64,000 bases of DNA from an uncultured bacterium. GTDB taxonomy: Bacteria; Bacteroidota; Bacteroidia; Bacteroidales; Muribaculaceae. The stretch lies in the NCBI GenBank assembly GCA_905214715.1, contig CAJMMT010000008.1:1-64000 (forward strand), read 5' to 3'. The position numbers and the translations under genes were made by a program. Every line of letters starts with the position of its first letter. Position 1 is the stretch's first letter. This document shows positions 58,940 through 64,000 of this stretch, piece after piece. Below the pieces are notes generated by a model. That model saw only the letters and a program-made list of their open reading frames with translations, did not search any database and was not told the origin of the DNA.

Positions 58940-60103
58940 TTATCCCTTTCTGAATTGACCACTAAGCATCTTTGAGGTTCTTCTTATAATTGGACATGTA
59001 CTAATCGCCAATAATTCTTTATACTCATTCCATAAGGCACGTTTAATATTGGATATATTTTGCTTGATTGCTTTCCGTCTCATTGCTGCGGTCGGTTCGG
59101 GATTTGAAATTCCGTCAGGCCACTTTACATAAGCCTTGAGATCTTGTTTCAGCACAAAACACTCAAACTCGGCACGCATGAAACTTTCACCTTTGATTTT
59201 ATAATCAGGCTTGGTTACACATCCGTCAGTAAACCGTTCATATTGGTCGTAAGCGAAATATATAATCGGAAGCGCTTCAATGTATGGGTCATGGGTAAAA
59301 CCATTACACCATGTATTAAGCCGTTCCAGCGATTTTATCGGCATTTTAAGATCTATGGTCCAACCATCTCCTGAAACTTGACATCCGGACGGTTCCTTTT
59401 TATTACGATAATTCGAAAGGAATTTGGCTCCTATCTGTGTGAACTTCTTGATCCGGTTACCCGCTGAATCCACAATATCCACATACCCGATTATCTGCCT
59501 TAATATCATTTCCAATGACTGCCGTATCATAATCTGAACATTGGGCCTTATGTCTCGTACTGATAATTTATCGATTGTAGGAATACTCTCCAACCAGAAC
59601 ATAGACCTGATCACTTCCCTTTGATCGTTTATAATCAATGAAGGTCTGCTAATAACTCTAATCGGAAAGGGAAAGAAGGTGTCTCTTAACCCTTTATCCC
59701 AATGGGTATAACAATACAAATTGAGGAAGTCTGTAAGGTCGACTATAAAATCCAGCGAGAAGTCCTCATACCTCTTTGCAAATTCGGGTTTTATGGACTT
59801 TCTTACGTCAATACACATTTTGCGCATAGCATATAATTGTGCTACAGAAACCTTCTTCATTGCTCCGAAATCAGAGGGAAACTGGCACAAGATAAAAGAG
59901 GATGCTTTGTCATCATCCATTTGTGAGACTTCTTTAATCTGAGAGAAGAGGCTAATACAATCATCCATTACTTTCAACATCCGGCGAAGCATTTCATCGT
60001 AGTCGTTAGCTATACTGCTGATGTGTCTGACCGGTTCCCGCATTTTATGCGCATCATCAATCAAGACCGACATTTTCTTGTACAAGGAAGAGGAACTATT
60101 CAT
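58940..60103 (-). CDS. Long protein of unknown function next to MNT/HEPN
   Basis: This 387-residue protein (MNSSSSLYKKMSVLIDDAHK) has no signal peptide, membrane segment or known motif that I recognise. It looks helical and soluble. WCNGFTHDPYIEALPIIYFA (about residues 290-310) has an N-x3-H phrase seen in some HEPN-fold proteins, and MIRQSLEMILRQIIGYVDI is a long helix. The frame is open 18 codons further (60157), up to the edge of repeat F. It is AT-rich like its neighbours. A defence-related role is only suggested by the company it keeps. Confidence 0.6.
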   Translation of the reverse strand: MNSSSSLYKKMSVLIDDAHKMREPVRHISSIANDYDEMLRRMLKVMDDCISLFSQIKEVSQMDDDKASSFILCQFPSDFGAMKKVSVAQLYAMRKMCIDVRKSIKPEFAKRYEDFSLDFIVDLTDFLNLYCYTHWDKGLRDTFFPFPIRVISRPSLIINDQREVIRSMFWLESIPTIDKLSVRDIRPNVQIMIRQSLEMILRQIIGYVDIVDSAGNRIKKFTQIGAKFLSNYRNKKEPSGCQVSGDGWTIDLKMPIKSLERLNTWCNGFTHDPYIEALPIIYFAYDQYERFTDGCVTKPDYKIKGESFMRAEFECFVLKQDLKAYVKWPDGISNPEPTAAMRRKAIKQNISNIKRALWNEYKELLAISTCPIIRRTSKMLSGQFRKG

Positions 60104-60161
60104 GGTTAAGTTATCAGTAAGGAATGAAAATTTGTTGGTTATTTTATAGTATAACAAGCTA

Positions 60162-60250
60162 AGTAGCTACGAAGAATAAATGTCAGTATGTTATTTAAGA
60201 ATTTCACAAATGAGAGGAGATTATTTGTGCATTTATTTTTCGCAGCTACT
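60162..60250 (-). repeat. Core-deleted derivative of the D-type element (89 bp)
   Basis: It has the D-type ends AGTAGCTACGAAGAATAAAT and TTTATTTTTCGCAGCTACT. Inside it keeps only TTTAAGAATTTCACAAATGA, which matches the right arm of copy D read in reverse. The structured core is gone. TA precedes it at 60160. Confidence 0.75.
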
Positions 60251-60267
60251 TGCGCATTAAATATAAT

Positions 60268-60298
60268 AAATGCCGCGACCGGAAAACGGCTATGATTA
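60268..60298. repeat. Decayed copy of the paralog terminator hairpin
   Basis: AAATGCCGCGACCGGAAAAC is the left half of the hairpin found at 61981, but the right half reads CGGCTATGATT and no longer pairs well. No secreted paralog adjoins it, so it is probably a leftover from a deletion or rearrangement. Confidence 0.55.
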
Positions 60299-60331
60299 TT
60301 GGGAATTCTATCAGACAGCTCAATTCTCTGA

Positions 60332-60364
60332 TTTGCCAATCTCAAAATAATTGACTATATTTGT
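60332..60364 (+). promoter_or_regulatory. hipBA promoter
   Basis: TTTG (60332-60335) and TATATTTGT (60356-60364) are exactly 20 bases apart. The start should be near 60371, inside the operator. Confidence 0.85.
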
Positions 60365-60365
60365 A

Positions 60366-60388
60366 TCATAATAGTGATAGTATTATGA
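60366..60388. promoter_or_regulatory. Inverted-repeat operator overlapping the hipB start codon
   Basis: TCATAATA (60366-60373) and TATTATGA (60381-60388) are inverted copies 7 bases apart. The right half contains the hipB ATG. HipB dimers repress their own operon through such sites. Confidence 0.65.
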
Positions 60389-60744
60389 GTCAATCAATAC
60401 ATAGTGATAATATATTATCTGTATTGAATAACTTTGTACTGGATAATGCGGATGATATCGCTCGTCAGGTTGCGGAAAACTTCCGTAAACGACGAGTAGA
60501 AAAGAACATAACCCGGCAACGTATTTCCGAACTGTCGGGAGTTCCCTTGTCTACGGTGGCACGTTTCGAACAGAAAGGTCTTATAGCATTCGAGTCTCTT
60601 ATCAAGTTGGCGATGGCACTGGGGTATGCCCCGGATATCCGCAGTCTGTTCGCCACCTCTAAATTCGACACTATGGAGGAACTTGATATGATTCGCCGTA
60701 AAAGCGGCGACAAAAGAGCATATGTTAAAAATCAGAAGAGATGA
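60385..60744 (+). CDS. hipB: HipB-like XRE antitoxin/repressor
   Basis: The 119-residue protein has a helix-turn-helix of the XRE type (VAENFRKRRVEKNITRQRIS, ELSGVPLSTVARFEQKG). FESLIKLAMALGYAPDIRSL follows, the pattern of HipB repressors. Its stop overlaps the hipA start (ATGA at 60741). ATG 60385 is preferred over the TTG at 60361, which lies within the -7 box. Confidence 0.85.
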   Translation: MSQSIHSDNILSVLNNFVLDNADDIARQVAENFRKRRVEKNITRQRISELSGVPLSTVARFEQKGLIAFESLIKLAMALGYAPDIRSLFATSKFDTMEELDMIRRKSGDKRAYVKNQKR

Positions 60745-61868
60745 GAAAGACAGAAAAACTTACAGTCATGTTTCGCGGGCAGATGGTCGGATCGTTATCG
60801 CTTACGCCGGATAACCGTCTGAATGTCTTTGAATACGACAAATCATGGCTCGCCGACGGTTTTAGCATATCTCCACTTGAACTGCCGCTGAAGCCCGGGG
60901 TATTTATCGCCAAGCCTCAGCCGTTTTATGGAGATTTCGGTGTTTTCGAAGACAGTCTGCCAGACGGCTACGGCCGTTATCTTCTTCATAAAGCATTGCT
61001 GCGCAAAGGTATAAACGATTCTGACTTATCATCATTAGATCGGCTCGCCATTGTCGGCGATAACGGTATGGGAGCACTTACCTATTCTCCGGCGATTAAA
61101 CTTGAGCAGGAAGAACCCCTGACCGATTTCGACAGGCTTCAACAGATAGCTCTTGAAGTGCTGAAAGAACAGCAGGATAATGATGCAGGGCTACTGCTAT
61201 ACAATAGCGGCAACAGCGGCGGTGCGCGTCCCAAAGCGGTGTTTTCAGACTCAGAAGGACACTGGATGGTCAAGTTCCGACATATTTATGACCCAACCGA
61301 CATAGGAATTCAGGAATACAGATACAATGAAATCGCGCGGAAAAGCGGAATCATTGTGCCCGATTTCCGCCTTATCAACGGACGCTATTTCGCATCCCGT
61401 CGATTCGACATTGACAGCAACGGCAAACGACTTCACACCGCAACGGCAGGCGGACTGTTGTGTATATCGCTTAGAGAGCCATTCATGGATTACTCAAATC
61501 TTCTCGCACTCACTGGTTACATCACACAGAGCCGTGAAGATGTGGAGCAGATGTATCGCCGCATGCTGTTCAATTATCTTACTGACAATAAGGATGATCA
61601 TTGTAAGAATTTCAGTTTCCACGTAGTCAGAGCCTCCTGCACAAGTCCCTGGCATTGGAGGCTTGCACCGGCTTACGACCTCACGCTATGCACCGAAGGA
61701 TATAATGGTGAACACGCGACATCAGTCAATGGCACGGGCCATCCCGTATTATCCGATTTCATTACAGTTGGTACAAAAATCAAACTACCCGAAACCCGAT
61801 GCCGCGAGTTAATTGAAGAGGTCCGTACAGGATGCACTGATTTAATTCGCTATGATATAATACCATAA
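60741..61868 (+). CDS. hipA: HipA-like serine/threonine kinase toxin
   Basis: The 375-residue protein is fully formed, with N-terminal and catalytic domains in one chain. FEDSLPDGYGRYLLHKAL is the HipA N-terminal signature, NSGGARPKAVF the glycine-rich loop, MVKFRH the ATP-site lysine, NYLTDNKDDHCKNFSF the catalytic loop and LAPAYDLT the metal-binding Asp. E. coli HipA phosphorylates glutamyl-tRNA synthetase and causes persistence; the target here is unknown. It is shorter than the 440-residue E. coli form. It is coupled to hipB by ATGA. Confidence 0.9.
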   Translation: MRKTEKLTVMFRGQMVGSLSLTPDNRLNVFEYDKSWLADGFSISPLELPLKPGVFIAKPQPFYGDFGVFEDSLPDGYGRYLLHKALLRKGINDSDLSSLDRLAIVGDNGMGALTYSPAIKLEQEEPLTDFDRLQQIALEVLKEQQDNDAGLLLYNSGNSGGARPKAVFSDSEGHWMVKFRHIYDPTDIGIQEYRYNEIARKSGIIVPDFRLINGRYFASRRFDIDSNGKRLHTATAGGLLCISLREPFMDYSNLLALTGYITQSREDVEQMYRRMLFNYLTDNKDDHCKNFSFHVVRASCTSPWHWRLAPAYDLTLCTEGYNGEHATSVNGTGHPVLSDFITVGTKIKLPETRCRELIEEVRTGCTDLIRYDIIP

Positions 61869-61872
61869 CACG

Positions 61873-61950
61873 CTCTTACGTAGCGGTTGAGAAGCCCGAT
61901 AGGTCCATTCCCATAACCATCTTGATTTTGATAAAGTTTTTTAGTCTTTT
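61873..61950 (+). pseudogene. Fragment of a DUF3990 gene
   Basis: About 75 bases match the 5' part of the gene at 52883. TAGCGGTTGAGAAGCCCGAT is identical, and TCCATTCCC-ATAACCATCTTGATTT-GATAAAG aligns with the coding sequence for SRDYLDFGKG with small changes and indels. The rest of the gene is gone. It follows the hipA stop. Confidence 0.75.
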
Positions 61951-61980
61951 CAAACACTCAGTTATAATGTTGAAGAACAA

Positions 61981-62015
61981 CAAATGCCGCGACCGGAAAA
62001 TGGCCACGGCATTTG
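61981..62015 (-). terminator. Terminator of secreted paralog 5
   Basis: CAAATGCCGCGACC pairs with GGCCACGGCATTTG (loop GGAAAAT). It is the mirror image of the terminator at 58121. Confidence 0.85.
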
Positions 62016-62040
62016 TTATATGAGTTAATTTAATCTTGGC

Positions 62041-63561
62041 TTAGAGGATAACCTTGAAAGCCTTGCTTCCCTGACGGACGATGTAGAGACCCTTGCCGGG
62101 GTTCTCAACGCGAACACCCTGTAGGTTGTAATACTCTTTCGGTGCGTTGTTGTCGAATTCTACTGATTCAACACCAACAGAGGTATTAAGTACATAGTCG
62201 GTAATGTTTTTTACTCCGGTCATTGAGAAATACTTTTCGATGGAGCCATAAACCTTTACTTCTTTTCCTATGTTGCCTTTGTTGTCTTTAACATTAAGCT
62301 TGGTTCTGACATTACCGGCAGGCAATTGGACTGGTACAGCTTTGTCGATGTTATCTGTAGAAGCGGTTTCTCCAATTACGATATTTGAATTTACGGTTCC
62401 TGTTCCAGTTGTAAACTTGTTATTGTCCATGTATCCTACGATGTAACCTGAAACCCAGACAGATCCCGAAGGATATGTAGTCATTTCTTTAAGATTCGCT
62501 ATAGTGTATGGATTTTCTTTCGTACCGAGTTCAGCAACATTCGGATCAACGACTTTGAGAGAGTAAGATGCTTCGCCATCCTTATATTCTTCGTTGCCCG
62601 CGAACTTAGCGGTTATGGTTGTCGTGCCGGCACCTTCGATAGTTACAACTCCGTCAGCATCTACAGTTGCCACGTTGGTATCTGAGCTGCTGAAAGAGAC
62701 AGGAAGAGAGTAGACGTTATTTAGAGTTGGGGTATTGAAAGCCTCGTCAACATTCACAGTGTATTCAGTTTCGGGGAAAGAAAGTTCGGCATCTTTGCGG
62801 TCATCTACCACTGTCAGATTATAAGATGCCGTGCCGGGTTTAAAGTCGTCGTTACCCTTGAAAGTAGCTGTTATTGTAGTTGTCCCTGCAATACGATAAA
62901 GGGTCAAGATTCCGGTATTCTCATCTATCATGGCAGGGCCGTGATTGGAACTTTCATAAGTAATGCCCTCAAGGTTATTGGGATTATCCAACTTCGGCGC
63001 TACGAAACTATCAAACTCGCTGAAGTTTACCGAACACTCGGTCTCGGGGAAAGAAAGGGCTGCATCTTTACGAGTATCAACGGTCCCTCCTTCAACAGTA
63101 TATGTTACTTCTAAAACAGAAAAACGGGTCTGGGCTGTAGCTTTAAGAGTAATGGACGTTACTCCATTATCAAGAATAACAGAAAATTCTGTTCCTGAAG
63201 TTGTTCCAGTAACATTATTAGGTTCGGCAACTGCCACTTTATTATAGCTTGCTGTTGAGCATGTCATCTTCACATTTGTGATGGAAATATCTGATCCATC
63301 CTTTGCCGTGATAATGATTTTGTCATTGGCATACCACCTAATAAGATTGGAATTAACATTAGAAGTATTGGTATTGACTTTTTCGAACGTAAAGGTCACG
63401 TCTCCGGCAGTGTAGGAATTCCCAGCAACATTTCCGATAGGAACGACTGAGTTCTCAGTTGTTGCTCCTGTCGGTGCAGTGCCGACATATAGGTAAGCGG
63501 TATCAGCCCAAGCCGAGCCGGCGAGTGCTACCGCTGCCAACGAAAGTAAAAACTTTTTCAT
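62041..63561 (-). CDS. Secreted Ig-like domain protein, paralog 5
   Basis: The 506-residue protein has the signal peptide MKKFLLSLAAVALAGSAWA and a first domain (20-155) closely similar to that of paralog 4. Two BIG2 domains follow (about 170-255 and 258-340; ITYESSNHGPAMIDENTGIL, VSFSSSDTNVATVDADGVVT). Next comes a small OB-like domain (about 345-455; YTIANLKEMTTYPSGSVWVS, VWVSGYIVGYMDNNKF), a DUF6359-like pattern. The tail is EYYNLQGVRVENPGKGLYIV-RQGSKAFKVIL. Leader and both ends mirror paralog 4. Confidence 0.75.
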   Translation of the reverse strand: MKKFLLSLAAVALAGSAWADTAYLYVGTAPTGATTENSVVPIGNVAGNSYTAGDVTFTFEKVNTNTSNVNSNLIRWYANDKIIITAKDGSDISITNVKMTCSTASYNKVAVAEPNNVTGTTSGTEFSVILDNGVTSITLKATAQTRFSVLEVTYTVEGGTVDTRKDAALSFPETECSVNFSEFDSFVAPKLDNPNNLEGITYESSNHGPAMIDENTGILTLYRIAGTTTITATFKGNDDFKPGTASYNLTVVDDRKDAELSFPETEYTVNVDEAFNTPTLNNVYSLPVSFSSSDTNVATVDADGVVTIEGAGTTTITAKFAGNEEYKDGEASYSLKVVDPNVAELGTKENPYTIANLKEMTTYPSGSVWVSGYIVGYMDNNKFTTGTGTVNSNIVIGETASTDNIDKAVPVQLPAGNVRTKLNVKDNKGNIGKEVKVYGSIEKYFSMTGVKNITDYVLNTSVGVESVEFDNNAPKEYYNLQGVRVENPGKGLYIVRQGSKAFKVIL

Positions 63562-63715
63562 TGTTTGTTTTTTTGTTTGGTTAATATTATGGTTTATTTT
63601 TCTCTCTACGTTTCATTTCGCCTTGGCTGAGTCGGCTATCCTGCTGTTATCCGGATGCGGTGCTGACTATGGTCGCGAGGCTAACGTGGCCTGTGCGGCC
63701 CGCACCGGTGTTTGG
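63562..63715 (-). promoter_or_regulatory. Conserved leader of secreted paralog 5
   Basis: Read on the minus strand it is nearly identical over about 150 bases to 56710-56858, including GTGCGGGCCGCACAGGCC and a purine-rich run before the start codon. I found no -7 box in the region beyond it. Confidence 0.6.
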
Positions 63716-63806
63716 ATGCGTGATTGAAAGCGGTTGTCGGTTCTTGAGCACTGCTGTCTGGTGCCCCTCGGAGATGGTGCGCCTCCTCTTCTCTTGCTTA
63801 CAAAGG

Positions 63807-63955
63807 GATGGATTCAAGCAACAGCCATGATACCGAAAGTATGTGCAAAGTGATGGATTCAAGCGACAGCCATGATGCCGAAAGTATGTGTAAAGTGATG
63901 GATTCAAGCAATAGCCATGATACGGAAAGTATGTGCAAGGGGATGGATTTTAGTA
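63807..63955. repeat. 45-bp tandem repeat, about 3.3 copies
   Basis: GATGGATTC begins at 63807, 63852 and 63897, and GATGGATTT at 63942, so the period is exactly 45 bases. Units differ at a few positions. The period is a multiple of three, and both strands are open through the repeat (plus strand MDSSNSHDTESMCKV; minus strand NPSLCTYFRYHGCCL). Confidence 0.85.
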
Positions 63956-63971
63956 ACTGTCATTATATAGA

Positions 63972-64000
63972 AAATGCCGCGACCGGAATGGCCGCGGCAT
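63972..64000. terminator. Terminator hairpin at the window edge
   Basis: AAATGCCGCGACC and GGCCGCGGCAT match the paralog terminators at 54259, 58121 and 61981. It suggests another secreted paralog beyond the window. Confidence 0.6.

Noticed and set aside
63807..63955. Possible CRISPR array
   Set aside because: Units of 45 bases follow each other without unique spacers, and no cas gene is present.
63808..64000. Coding frame starting MDSSNSHDTESMCKV in the tandem repeat
   Set aside because: It runs through the terminator hairpin and off the window; no promoter is visible. A frame open on both strands is more simply explained by the 45-base period.

Overview
The window is a continuous piece of a Bacteroidales chromosome, most likely Muribaculaceae or a close relative (inference). 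The reasons are the Bacteroidetes promoter pattern (TAnnTTTG near -7 with TTTG about 20 bases upstream) before many genes, a PorD-like type IX secretion protein, a glycine decarboxylase split into two chains, Bacteroidetes-typical hypotheticals (DUF4835, DUF5606, DUF4250, DUF3127), and secreted proteins that share the tail YYNLQGVRV-NP-GLYIV.

Bases 1-48,400 are mostly core genome. In order they hold: tRNA-Gly (partial) and tRNA-Leu; a promoter-to-terminator small RNA; a nitroreductase; a secreted protein; lepA; nhaA; a CstA transporter and a PD40 protein on the minus strand; etfBA with an acyl-CoA dehydrogenase; rpsF-rpsR-rplI; dnaN-exonuclease-coaBC-porD-recN-rlmB; an inserted type II restriction-modification pair; nusB-yajC-ybbR-coaE-DUF5606; htpG and a LolC/E-type permease on the minus strand; the complete glycine cleavage system gcvT-gcvH-gcvPA-gcvPB-lpd; a metallo-hydrolase and rsmG; a DUF3127 protein; an amidase with an MlaD-like protein; a repeat-rich, AT-rich intergenic region and dnaA; a TPR protein; a methyltransferase; purC and a DUF4250 protein.

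Bases 48,400-64,000 are accessory. Five paralogous secreted proteins (signal peptide MKKFLLSLAAVALAGSAWA or similar, Ig-like domains in most, common C-terminal tail) alternate with small conflict-type modules: a DUF3791/DUF3990 trio, a solitary HigA-type regulator with a palindromic operator, a tyrosine recombinase next to a 20-bp inverted repeat, a MNT/HEPN pair whose HEPN gene has an in-frame stop, a long gene of unknown function, and hipBA. Two of the paralogs face each other as a roughly 6-kb inverted repeat around the MNT/HEPN and hipBA genes.

The most distinctive signal is a scattered family of 180-196 bp non-coding elements: five full copies and at least four partial ones. They are flanked by TA, have terminal inverted repeats of three types, and share a core that folds into nested helices. 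The arms change together between copies while the sequence of the loops is kept. Two copies lie exactly on the stop codons of coaBC and rsmG. This looks like a structured MITE-like element. A perfect sigma-54-type promoter before htpG is the best single regulatory surprise.
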